Shown piece after piece: positions 1 through 7,240 of a stretch of DNA of 17,325 bases. The position numbers were made by a program, and so were the translations under genes. The notes under the pieces were generated by a model. It had not been told where the DNA came from. It saw only the letters and a list, made by a program, of their open reading frames with translations, and did no database searches. The stretch's first letter is position 1. Every line of letters begins with the position of its first letter. The stretch comes from an uncultured Clostridia bacterium (lineage in GTDB: Bacteria > Bacillota > Clostridia > Oscillospirales > CAG-272), in the NCBI GenBank assembly GCA_946404295.1, contig CAMJDE010000009.1, positions 1 to 17,325 on the forward strand, read 5' to 3'.

Positions 1-56
1 ACCTTTTTCGCATAAACCGTCGTTTTCCGAGCGAAACCATTTTCTTGAAAAACACC

Positions 57-85
57 TTGACAGCATCAAAAAAGCGTGCTATAAT
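57..85 (+). promoter_or_regulatory. Promoter of the aromatic amino acid operon
   Basis: A consensus -35 TTGACA (57-62) is separated by exactly 17 bp from a consensus -10 TATAAT (80-85). TGC directly before the -10 gives an extended -10 element. Transcription would start near position 92, about 37 nt before the leader peptide start. Nothing recognisable lies upstream at 1-56. A promoter this strong is typical of operons whose output is set downstream by attenuation. Confidence 0.9.
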
Positions 86-128
86 AGGCACAACCGTTTG
101 AAATCCGATGAAAGGAGATCCCCGCGCC

Positions 129-233
129 ATGAAAAAGACGAATATGGGCTCTTCCTTTTATTATTATGCGTTCTTCCGCTTTTATCGGGAGTTTTCTTTT
201 GATGCCCGGAAGCAGACGGCAGACAGAACGTAA
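129..233 (+). CDS. Phe/Tyr-rich attenuator leader peptide (34 aa)
   Basis: This short reading frame starts at ATG 129, with an AAAGGAG ribosome binding site at 111-117, and ends at TAA 231-233. Residues 10-24 read FYYYAFFRFYREFSF: six Phe and four Tyr in fifteen residues, with no Trp. This is the hallmark of a leader peptide whose translation senses charged tRNA-Phe and tRNA-Tyr, as in E. coli pheL. It lies between a strong promoter and an intrinsic terminator, directly upstream of pheA and the rest of the shikimate operon. Its aromatic codons are mostly TTT (4 of 6) and TAT (4 of 4), whereas the downstream genes favour TTC and TAC. Ribosome stalling here should allow readthrough into the operon. 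No function is expected for the peptide itself. The call rests on composition and context, not on homology. Confidence 0.88.
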   Translation: MKKTNMGSSFYYYAFFRFYREFSFDARKQTADRT

Positions 234-268
234 ACGGAAAGAATCGGTTTATGAGGTGCGCCGCCCTG
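173..268 (+). promoter_or_regulatory. Alternative pause hairpin and antiterminator of the attenuator
   Basis: Mutually exclusive pairings can be drawn by eye. Within the leader coding region, CGGG 186-189 pairs with CCCG 205-208, or CTTCCG 173-178 with CGGAAG 207-212; either could act as the 1:2 pause hairpin. The segment 211-220 (core CAGACGGC 213-220) can instead pair with 260-270 (core GCCGCCCTG 260-268) in about nine base pairs with a small internal loop. That sequesters the left arm of the terminator. A ribosome stalled on codons 10-24 would cover the first segment and favour the second pairing. No folding energy was computed. Confidence 0.6.
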
Positions 269-292
269 TTTTCGGACAGAGGCGGTTTTTTT
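261..292 (+). terminator. Attenuator intrinsic terminator upstream of pheA
   Basis: CCGCC 261-265 pairs with GGCGG 281-285, and CTGT 266-269 with ACAG 276-279, leaving A280 bulged and a six-base loop. Seven T residues (286-292) follow immediately. It lies 28 nt after the leader peptide stop and about 40 nt before pheA, so it must be bypassed for the operon to be expressed. It is the 3:4 hairpin of the proposed attenuator. Confidence 0.87.
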
Positions 293-330
293 CTTGAAAC
301 GGGGCGGAGCGACCGTCCGGGAGGCGAAAA

Positions 331-1434
331 ATGGAGTTGAACGAAGCGAGGGAACTGATCAAAAAGACCGACGAAGAGATGGCAAAACTCTTCGTCGCCC
401 GTATGGAGGCGGTGCGAAAAGTCGCGGAGTACAAGCGCACGCACGGGTTGCCGATCGAGGACAAAGAGCAGGAAGCGCGGGTGATCGAGGGGCGGAGCGC
501 CCTTGTCGACGACCCCGAACTCCGCTCGTTTTACGTGCGGTTCCTCCGGGGCGCGATCGAGGTCAGCAAGAGTTATCAGCATCGGCTGACCGAGGGGATG
601 CGGGTCGCCTACAGCGGGGTGGAAGGGGCGTTCGCCCACGTCGCCGCCCATCGGATCTTCCCCGACGGGACGGCGATTGCCTACCCCTCCTTTGAAGCCG
701 CCTACGCCGCCGTCGAGGCGGGCGAGTGCGACGTCGCGGTCCTCCCGATCGAAAACAGTTTCGCGGGCGAGGTCGGACGGGTGCTCGACCTGATGTTCTC
801 GGGCGCGCTCTACGTCAACGGGGTCTACGACCTCTCGATCACGCAGAACCTGCTCGGGGTCCCGGGCGCGAAACCGTCGGACGTCAAAACCGTCGTCAGC
901 CATCCGCAGGCGCTCGCCCAATGCGGGGCGTACCTGCGCGCGCACGGCTACAAGACCGAGACGGCGGAGAACACCGCCCTCGCGGCGAAAGAGGTCGCCG
1001 AGCGCGGCGACGTGACGGTCGCCGCCGTCGCGAGCGGCGAGACGGCGGAACTCTACGGGCTCTCGATCCTCGACCACGACGTCAACGAGAGCAAGAACAA
1101 CACCACGCGCTTCGCCGTTTTCTCGCGGGCGGAAAACCCCTCGTCGGGGCACGACGGCGGGGCGTTCCTCCTGCTCTTCACCGTGAAGGACGAGGTCGGC
1201 GGGCTGGCGACGGCGATCAACCTGATCAGCGCCTACAACTTCAACCTCCGCGTCCTGCGCTCCCGCCCGATGAAGGATCTGCCTTGGCACTACTACTTCT
1301 ACGCCGAAGCCGAGGGCGACGCCGCGTCCGACGACGGACGCCGGATGCTCGCCGCTCTGCGCGGGGTCTGCCCGATGGCGAAGATCGTCGGTCAGTACAA
1401 AGCGACGGGCGAACGGGGAGGGCAAACGATATGA
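331..1434 (+). CDS. pheA: Bifunctional chorismate mutase / prephenate dehydratase (P-protein)
   Basis: Converts chorismate to prephenate and then to phenylpyruvate, the committed steps to phenylalanine; cytosolic. Residues 1-85 form an AroQ-type helical chorismate mutase (Arg24 and Lys35 match conserved active-site positions). Residues 90-268 are prephenate dehydratase with the catalytic TRF motif at 259-261. Residues 278-358 form an ACT domain containing GGLATAI and RSRP, where the family usually has GAL and ESRP. The 367-residue length is normal for a P-protein. The start is ATG 331, preceded by GGGAGG at 319-324 with six-base spacing. It is the first gene after the attenuator and overlaps aroB by four bases. 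Since tyrA downstream has no mutase domain, this protein probably also supplies prephenate for tyrosine. The ACT domain implies Phe feedback, though the Glu-to-Arg change in ESRP might alter it. Confidence 0.95.
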   Translation: MELNEARELIKKTDEEMAKLFVARMEAVRKVAEYKRTHGLPIEDKEQEARVIEGRSALVDDPELRSFYVRFLRGAIEVSKSYQHRLTEGMRVAYSGVEGAFAHVAAHRIFPDGTAIAYPSFEAAYAAVEAGECDVAVLPIENSFAGEVGRVLDLMFSGALYVNGVYDLSITQNLLGVPGAKPSDVKTVVSHPQALAQCGAYLRAHGYKTETAENTALAAKEVAERGDVTVAAVASGETAELYGLSILDHDVNESKNNTTRFAVFSRAENPSSGHDGGAFLLLFTVKDEVGGLATAINLISAYNFNLRVLRSRPMKDLPWHYYFYAEAEGDAASDDGRRMLAALRGVCPMAKIVGQYKATGERGGQTI

Positions 1435-2429
1435 CGATCCGAATGGAACTCGGCGAGCGGAGCTACGAGATCGTCCTCGAGCGCGGCTGTCTCAAAAAAG
1501 CGGGATCACTCCTCGCCCTCGACCGGAAGGCGCTGATCATAACCGACGACGGCGTGCCGGAAGAATACGCGAAAACCGTCGCCCGCGCCTGCAAGGACCC
1601 CGTGATCGAAACGATCCCGCAGGGCGAGGGGAGCAAGTCCTTCCCCGTCCTCGAACGCCTGCTCTCGAAGATGCTCGCGGCGGGCTTCACCCGCTCCGAC
1701 TGCGTCGTCGCCGTCGGCGGCGGGGTGGTGGGCGACCTCTCGGCGCTCGCCGCCGCGCTCTATATGCGCGGAATCGACTTTTACAATATCCCCACGACCC
1801 TGCTCTCGCAAGCCGACAGTTCGATCGGCGGCAAGACCGGGATCGACCTCGACGGCGTGAAGAATATCGTCGGCACGTTCAGCCAGCCGAAAAAGGTCCT
1901 GATCGACCCCGATCTGCTTGCGACCCTTCCCCCGCGCCAGGTCGCGGCGGGACACGCCGAGATCGTGAAGGCTGGGCTGATCGCCGACGCGGAGCTTTTC
2001 TCACTCTACGAGAGCGGCGAAGTCGACGTCGCCGAGGCGCTCCGGCGGGCGCTGCTCGTGAAAAAGCGGGTCGTCGAAGAGGACGAACGCGAGGGCGGGC
2101 TGCGCCGCATCCTCAACTTCGGGCACACGCTGGGGCACGGGATCGAGAGCGTGACGGGGCTTCTGCACGGCGAGTGCGTCGCCCTCGGGATGATCCCGAT
2201 GTGTTCCCCCGCCGTCCGCGCCCGGCTGATCCCGGTGCTTGCGCGGCTCGGGCTCCCGACGGCGGTTTCCGCCGACCCCGACAAGGTCTACGCCGCGCTG
2301 CTCCACGACAAGAAGGCGGCGGGCGGAAAGATCGTCTCGGTCGTCGTCGAAGAGATCGGCGCCTGCAAACAGATCGCCCTCTCCCCCGCCCTGCTCCGCG
2401 AAAAAATCGAAACGGTGGTGACACGATGA
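1431..2429 (+). CDS. aroB: 3-dehydroquinate synthase
   Basis: Second step of the shikimate pathway: DAHP is cyclised to 3-dehydroquinate using NAD and a divalent metal; cytosolic. Visible motifs are GGGVVGD (residues 96-102, NAD binding), the DSSIGGKTGID substrate loop (129-139), the metal-ligand Glu177 in GHAEIVKAG, and His232 (NFGHTLGH) and His246 (LLHGE), the expected remaining metal ligands. At 332 residues it is slightly shorter than many AroB proteins (about 350-360), but all core motifs are present. The start is ATG 1431, which overlaps the pheA stop as ATGA and is preceded by GGGGAGGG. The reading frame stays open far upstream into pheA, but that part is only a GC-rich shadow. Translation is probably coupled to pheA. 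Confidence 0.96.
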   Translation: MTIRMELGERSYEIVLERGCLKKAGSLLALDRKALIITDDGVPEEYAKTVARACKDPVIETIPQGEGSKSFPVLERLLSKMLAAGFTRSDCVVAVGGGVVGDLSALAAALYMRGIDFYNIPTTLLSQADSSIGGKTGIDLDGVKNIVGTFSQPKKVLIDPDLLATLPPRQVAAGHAEIVKAGLIADAELFSLYESGEVDVAEALRRALLVKKRVVEEDEREGGLRRILNFGHTLGHGIESVTGLLHGECVALGMIPMCSPAVRARLIPVLARLGLPTAVSADPDKVYAALLHDKKAAGGKIVSVVVEEIGACKQIALSPALLREKIETVVTR

Positions 2430-3523
2430 AAAACGTTTTCGGAACCAATCTGACGCTGACGCTCTTCGGCGAAAGCCACGGCGCCGCCGTCGGCGGCGTG
2501 CTCGACGGGCTCGCCCCGGGGATCCCGGTCGACCGCGAGGCGATCGAGGGGAAACTCGCCCTTCGCCGCCCGCAGGGCGCGATCTCGACCGCCCGGGTCG
2601 AAACCGACGACTTCGAGATCGTCAGCGGCGTCTTTGAGAACAAAACGACCGGAACGCCGCTCTGCCTGCTGATCCGGAATCAGAACGTCCGGTCGGGCGA
2701 CTACGCCGCGACCAAGGATCTGCCGCGTCCGGGTCACGCCGACTACACCGCCTTCGTCAAATACCACGGTTTCGCCGACTACCGCGGCGGCGGGCATTTC
2801 TCGGGGCGCGTGACGGCGGCGCTGGTCGCGCTCGGCGCGATTGTGCAGACGGCGCTCGAAAAGCGGGGCGTGCGGATCGGCACGCATATCGCGCGGCTCG
2901 CCGGGATCCCCGACCGGGCGTTTGCGGATTATGACGCCGATATCACCCTCCTTGCCGATCGTTCCTTCCCCGCCCTCGACGGGGGGGCGGTCGCGAAAAT
3001 GCAAGCCGCGATCGTCAAAGCGAAGGAAGAGGGGGACAGCGTCGGCGGCGTGCTCGAGACCGCCGTGACCGGGCTTCCCGCCGGGGTGGGCGAACCCTGG
3101 TTTGATACGCTCGAAGGGCTGCTCTCGCACGGGCTGTTCTCGATCCCCGGCGTCAAGGGGGTCGAGTTCGGCGACGGGTTCGCCATCGCTGACCTGCGCG
3201 GCAGCGAAGCGAACGACGCCTTCGTCCCGGCAAACGGCGGGGTCGCGACGGCGACCAACCGCAACGGCGGGATCAACGGCGGGATCTCGAACGGGATGCC
3301 GCTTCTCTTCCGCTGCGCCGTCAAACCCACGCCCTCGATCGCGAAAACGCAGAAAACGGTCGACCTTTCGACGGGGAACGCCGCCGAACTCTCGCTCGTC
3401 GGGCGGCACGATCCCGCGATCGTCCACCGGGCGCGCGCGGTGGTCGACGCCGTGACCGCGCTGGTGCTCGCCGACGCCCTCGCCGGACGCTACGGCACGG
3501 ATTGGCTGAGGGGAGACGAATGA
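2426..3523 (+). CDS. aroC: Chorismate synthase
   Basis: Last step of the common pathway: 1,4-elimination of phosphate from EPSP to give chorismate, using reduced FMN as a catalyst. The family signatures are clear: GESHG near residues 15-19 (catalytic His18), RPGHADYT with His104, DYRGGGHFSGR, NGGINGGISNG, and GRHDP near the C-terminus. The 365-residue length is typical. The start ATG 2426 overlaps the aroB stop in an ATGA junction, and the stop overlaps aroEK in the same way. Whether it is mono- or bifunctional (own flavin reductase activity) cannot be seen, but no additional domain is present. Confidence 0.96.
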   Translation: MKNVFGTNLTLTLFGESHGAAVGGVLDGLAPGIPVDREAIEGKLALRRPQGAISTARVETDDFEIVSGVFENKTTGTPLCLLIRNQNVRSGDYAATKDLPRPGHADYTAFVKYHGFADYRGGGHFSGRVTAALVALGAIVQTALEKRGVRIGTHIARLAGIPDRAFADYDADITLLADRSFPALDGGAVAKMQAAIVKAKEEGDSVGGVLETAVTGLPAGVGEPWFDTLEGLLSHGLFSIPGVKGVEFGDGFAIADLRGSEANDAFVPANGGVATATNRNGGINGGISNGMPLLFRCAVKPTPSIAKTQKTVDLSTGNAAELSLVGRHDPAIVHRARAVVDAVTALVLADALAGRYGTDWLRGDE

Positions 3524-4755
3524 AATACGGTCTGATCGGGGAAAAACTCGGGCACAGTTTTTCCCGCGAGATCCACGAAAAACTCGGACGTTACGAATAC
3601 GCGCTCCGCGAGATCCCGAGCGAAGAACTCGACGCGTTTATGCGGGCGCGGGACTTTTGCGGGATCAACGTGACGATCCCCTATAAAACCGACGTGATCC
3701 CGTATCTTGACGAACTCTCCGACCTCGCGCAGGCGGTCGGCGCGGTCAATACGGTGGTCAACCGGGGGGGCAAACTCTACGGCGACAATACCGACGTGTG
3801 GGGGCTGATCTCGCTGATCCGCCGCCTGACCCCCGACCTCGCGGGTAAGACGGTGCTGATCCTCGGAACCGGCGGCACCAGCAGGGCGGCGCTCGCCGCG
3901 GCGAAAGAACTCCGCGCGGAGAAAGCCGTCCGCGTCAGCCGCACGGGGCGCGACGGCGCCCTCACCTACGAGGAGGCGTACCGAGATCTGTCCGACGCCG
4001 ACTTTCTCGTCAACACGACCCCGGTCGGGATGTTCCCGCACGCCGGGAAAAGCCCGATCGACCTCTCGCGCTTCCCTCGCCTTGCGGGGGTGGTCGACGC
4101 GATCTACAATCCGCTTTCGACCCGCCTGCTCCTCGACGCCCGCGCGCTGGGGATCCCCGCCGAAAACGGACTGTATATGCTGACGTCCCAGGCGATGCGC
4201 TCGGCGGAACTCTTCACGGGAGAGCCGATCGGCGAACGCGTGACCGAAAAGATCTATACCGAACTGCTTTCCGAGAAACGGAACGTCGTCCTGATCGGGA
4301 TGCCGGGGTCCGGCAAAAGCACGGTCGGGCGCCGTCTCGCAAAGCAACTCGGCCGCCCCTTCCGCGATACCGACGAGGAGATCGTCGCGCGCGCCGGTAA
4401 GCCCATCCCCGAGATCTTCCGGGACGAGGGCGAAACGGCGTTCCGCGATCTGGAGAGCGCCGTGATCGCCGACCTCTCGCAGTACGGCGGCGCGGTGATC
4501 GCGACGGGCGGCGGCGCGATTCTTAGGCAGGAGAACCTCGACGCGCTCCGTCAGAACGGCGCGCTCGTCCACCTCGACCGTCCGCTCGACGACCTGATCC
4601 CCACCTCCGACCGTCCGCTCTCCGACGACGCCGAAAAACTCCGCGCGCTCTACGCCGTCCGCGACCCGCTCTACCGCGCGGCGGCGGATCTGACCGTCCC
4701 GGTCCGCGGCGCGCCTGAAAACGTCACCGATATCATATTGGAGAAACTGAAATGA
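3520..4755 (+). CDS. aroEK: Shikimate dehydrogenase-shikimate kinase fusion
   Basis: One 411-residue protein carries two consecutive enzymes. Residues 1-250 are AroE: GHSFS shikimate-binding segment (11-15), NVTIPYK with catalytic Lys56, GDNTDVWG with Asp92, the dinucleotide loop GTGGTSRAA (116-124) followed by VSRTGR, which suggests NADP, and VNTTPVGM. Residues 254-411 are AroK: Walker A GMPGSGKST (260-268), DTDEEI, the FRDEGETAFRDLE shikimate-binding helix, ATGGGAI, and the lid segment TSDRPL. It reduces 3-dehydroshikimate to shikimate and phosphorylates it to shikimate-3-phosphate. The start is ATG 3520 (ATGA overlap with aroC), chosen over a TTG at 3502 because the AroE family begins at MKYGLIG. 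No frameshift or stop separates the halves, so the fusion is genuine in this sequence. Confidence 0.94.
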   Translation: MKYGLIGEKLGHSFSREIHEKLGRYEYALREIPSEELDAFMRARDFCGINVTIPYKTDVIPYLDELSDLAQAVGAVNTVVNRGGKLYGDNTDVWGLISLIRRLTPDLAGKTVLILGTGGTSRAALAAAKELRAEKAVRVSRTGRDGALTYEEAYRDLSDADFLVNTTPVGMFPHAGKSPIDLSRFPRLAGVVDAIYNPLSTRLLLDARALGIPAENGLYMLTSQAMRSAELFTGEPIGERVTEKIYTELLSEKRNVVLIGMPGSGKSTVGRRLAKQLGRPFRDTDEEIVARAGKPIPEIFRDEGETAFRDLESAVIADLSQYGGAVIATGGGAILRQENLDALRQNGALVHLDRPLDDLIPTSDRPLSDDAEKLRALYAVRDPLYRAAADLTVPVRGAPENVTDIILEKLK

Positions 4756-5183
4756 AACTGCTCGTTATCAACGGTCCCAACCTGAACCTGCTCGGCATCC
4801 GCGAGCCCGCGATCTACGGCGCCGAGACCTACGCCGAACTCTGCCGCCGCGTGAAGGAACACGCCGAAGAGCGGGGGATCGACGTCGAACTCTATCAGTC
4901 GAACCACGAAGGAGACCTGATCGACCGCATCCAGCTCGCCTACGGAACGATCGACGGCATCGTCATCAACCCGGGCGGCTACACGCATACCAGCGTCGCG
5001 CTGCTCGATGCGGTCAAGGCGGTCGGCATCCCGACGGTCGAGGTGCATATCTCGGACGTCGCGAGCCGCGAGGACTTCCGGCAGGTCAGTTATATCCGTC
5101 TCGCCTGTATCGCGACGATCGCGGGGCACGGGCTGAACGGCTATCTGGAAGCGATGGATCTTCTGATCGGGGGAAACGAATGA
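4752..5183 (+). CDS. aroQ: Type II 3-dehydroquinate dehydratase
   Basis: Dehydrates 3-dehydroquinate to 3-dehydroshikimate, the third shikimate step, by the type II trans-elimination route; the family forms dodecamers. The 143-residue length is normal. Motifs in order: NGPNLNLLG (7-15), catalytic Tyr22 in REPAIYG, QSNHEG (49-54), NPGGYTHTS (73-81) and catalytic His99 in EVHIS, followed by REDFR. Where many homologues have HISN this one has HISD. It overlaps the upstream fusion gene and downstream aroA by four bases each. It is unrelated to the AroQ fold of chorismate mutase despite the shared name. Confidence 0.96.
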   Translation: MKLLVINGPNLNLLGIREPAIYGAETYAELCRRVKEHAEERGIDVELYQSNHEGDLIDRIQLAYGTIDGIVINPGGYTHTSVALLDAVKAVGIPTVEVHISDVASREDFRQVSYIRLACIATIAGHGLNGYLEAMDLLIGGNE

Positions 5184-6388
5184 AGGCGGTATTCTCCCCC
5201 TCGACCCCGCGCGGCTCGGTCGAAGCGCCCCCGAGCAAGAGCGCGGCGCACCGCCGCCTGATCTGCGCCGGACTCGCGGACGGGGTCAGCGTCCTTTCGG
5301 GGATCGCGCCGTCGGAGGATATCGCGGCGACGGTCGACTGCCTGTGCTCGCTCGGCGCGAAGATCGATTTTACGGGGAACGCCGCGACGGTACTCGGGTG
5401 CGACCCCCGAAAGGCGACGTCCGCGACGCTTCCCTGCCGCGAGAGCGGCAGCACCCTGCGCTTCTTTCTGCCGCTCTGTCTGCTCTCGGGCAATCCCTTC
5501 ACCCTTTCGGGCAGCGAAAAACTCCTCTCGCGCCCGCTCTCGGTCTACGAAGAGTTGGCGAGTGAAAAAGGATTCCTTCTGAAAAAGGAGAGCCGCGCCG
5601 TCTCGGTCGCGGGGCGCCTGACGCCCGGAACCTACACCCTGCCGGGCGACGTCAGCTCGCAGTTCGTCACCGGTCTGCTCTTCGCGCTCCCGCTGCTTGA
5701 TGGCGACAGCACGATCGTTCTGACCCCTCCCGTCGAGAGCCGGGGGTATATCGATATGACGCTTTCCGCGCTTGCCGAACACGGCGTCAGAGCCGCGTGG
5801 CAAAACGAAACGACCCTTGCCGTCCCGGGCGGACAGACCTATCTGCCCCGCGCCGGAAAGATCGAGGGCGACTGGTCGAACGCCGCCCCCTTCCTCTCGC
5901 TCGGCGTCGCCGTCACGGGGCCGGACGAAAATAGTCTGCAGGGCGACAAAAAGATCGTCGACGATCTCGCCGCGCTCGACCGCGGCTGCGCCGAGATCGA
6001 CCTTTCGGACACTCCCGACCTCGCGCTCGTCCTCTTCGCCCACGCCGCGCTCCGTCACGGCGGGCGGTTTACCGGCACCAAGCGGCTCGCGCTCAAGGAG
6101 AGCGACCGCGGACGGGCGATGCAGGAGGAACTCGCGAAATGCGGGGTCGCCGTCGCGATCGGCGAAAACGAGATCACGGTCGCGGGCGGCGCCGTCGCGC
6201 CGCGCGAACCCTTCGCGGGACACAACGATCACCGGATCGTGATGGCGACCTCGGTCCTCGCCGCGCGCCTCGGCGGAACGGTCGAGGGGATCGGGGCGGT
6301 CAACAAGAGTTTCCCCGATTTCTTTCAAAAACTGAAACAGATCAATATCAAGGTGGAGATCGAAGATGGAATGGATATCGAAAAGTAA
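5180..6388 (+). CDS. aroA: 3-phosphoshikimate 1-carboxyvinyltransferase (EPSP synthase)
   Basis: Transfers the enolpyruvyl group of PEP to shikimate-3-phosphate, the sixth step. Motifs: PPSKSAAHRR (17-26, substrate and PEP binding), RESGSTLRF (87-95), SRPLS, GDVSSQF, GDWSNAAPF, DTPDLALVL (the catalytic Asp region), LKESDRGRAM (the catalytic Glu region), HNDHRIVMA and SFPDFF. At 402 residues it is shorter than the roughly 427 of enterobacterial AroA. The PEP-site Gly (Gly90) is retained, but glyphosate sensitivity cannot be predicted. The start ATG 5180 overlaps the aroQ stop; the 3' end overlaps tyrA by 23 bases. Confidence 0.95.
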   Translation: MKAVFSPSTPRGSVEAPPSKSAAHRRLICAGLADGVSVLSGIAPSEDIAATVDCLCSLGAKIDFTGNAATVLGCDPRKATSATLPCRESGSTLRFFLPLCLLSGNPFTLSGSEKLLSRPLSVYEELASEKGFLLKKESRAVSVAGRLTPGTYTLPGDVSSQFVTGLLFALPLLDGDSTIVLTPPVESRGYIDMTLSALAEHGVRAAWQNETTLAVPGGQTYLPRAGKIEGDWSNAAPFLSLGVAVTGPDENSLQGDKKIVDDLAALDRGCAEIDLSDTPDLALVLFAHAALRHGGRFTGTKRLALKESDRGRAMQEELAKCGVAVAIGENEITVAGGAVAPREPFAGHNDHRIVMATSVLAARLGGTVEGIGAVNKSFPDFFQKLKQINIKVEIEDGMDIEK

Positions 6389-7220
6389 CGTGCTGATCGT
6401 CGGGCTCGGACTGATGGGCGGGAGTTACGCGAAGGGGCTGAAACGGCTGGGCTTCCGCGTGACGGCGCTGGCGCGCCGCCCCGAAACCGTCGCCTACGCC
6501 AAGGAACACGGGATCATCGACGAGGGCTCGCACGAGGTCGACCCGAAACTCGTCGGAGACGCCGACGCGGTGGTATTCGCCCTCTATCCCGGGGTGTTCA
6601 AGGACTGGATCCGCAAGTATCAGAAGTATCTGAAACCCGGCGCGCGCCTGACCGACGTGACCGGCGTCAAACGCTGCATCGTCTACGATATACAGGCGAT
6701 GCTCCGCCCCGACGTCGAGTTTATCGCCGCCCACCCGATGGCGGGGCGCGAGGTCTACGGCGTCGAGAACAGCGACGAGCGGATCTTCTTTAACGCCAAC
6801 TACATCGTGACCCCGACCGACAAAAACACCCCCGAGGCGATTGAGTGGTGCAAGGATCTCGGGCGCATCCTCGGCTTCCGCAAGGTCAGCGTGCTGTCGC
6901 CCGAGGAACACGACGAGATGATCGGCTTTCTTTCCCAGTTGACCCATTGCATCGCCGTCTCGCTGATGACCTGTTCGGACAACCGGCACCTCGTCGACTA
7001 CACCGGCGACAGTTTCCGCGATCTGACCCGCATCGCCCGCATCAACGACGCGATGTGGAGCGAACTCTTCCTTCTGAACCGCGACGACCTTCTGAAACAG
7101 ATGGATCTGTTCATTTCCGAGTTCGGCGAACTCCGCCGTCTGCTCGCCGAGGGCGACGCCGAGGGGCTGCGCGAAAAAATGCGGCTCTCGACCGAGCGCC
7201 GCGCCTACTTCAATAAATGA
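6366..7220 (+). CDS. tyrA: Prephenate dehydrogenase
   Basis: Oxidatively decarboxylates prephenate to 4-hydroxyphenylpyruvate for tyrosine synthesis; cytosolic. The N-terminal Rossmann domain has GLGLMGGS (13-20). His123 in AAHPMAG and the His in SQLTHCIAVSLM match the conserved catalytic histidines, and GDSFRDLTRIA is another family signature. The second Rossmann strand ends in ALARRP, with no acidic residue where NAD-dependent members usually have Asp. This suggests NADP use, an inference. The 284-residue protein has neither a chorismate mutase nor an ACT domain, so it depends on PheA for prephenate and shows no obvious allosteric domain. The start is ATG 6366, inside aroA, with GGTGGAG upstream at suitable spacing. 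Confidence 0.93.
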   Translation: MEWISKSNVLIVGLGLMGGSYAKGLKRLGFRVTALARRPETVAYAKEHGIIDEGSHEVDPKLVGDADAVVFALYPGVFKDWIRKYQKYLKPGARLTDVTGVKRCIVYDIQAMLRPDVEFIAAHPMAGREVYGVENSDERIFFNANYIVTPTDKNTPEAIEWCKDLGRILGFRKVSVLSPEEHDEMIGFLSQLTHCIAVSLMTCSDNRHLVDYTGDSFRDLTRIARINDAMWSELFLLNRDDLLKQMDLFISEFGELRRLLAEGDAEGLREKMRLSTERRAYFNK

Positions 7221-7240
7221 CCGAGAGAGGAACCACGCCC

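Noticed and set aside
86..330. T-box or riboswitch in the leader of the aromatic operon
   Set aside because: No T-box-like conserved sequence is visible; the coding leader and terminator explain the region better.
79..1425. 448-residue open frame on the minus strand over the leader and pheA
   Set aside because: It lies antisense to a clear pheA and its promoter; its low-complexity Arg/Val/Asp-rich composition is that of a GC-rich shadow frame with no recognisable domain.
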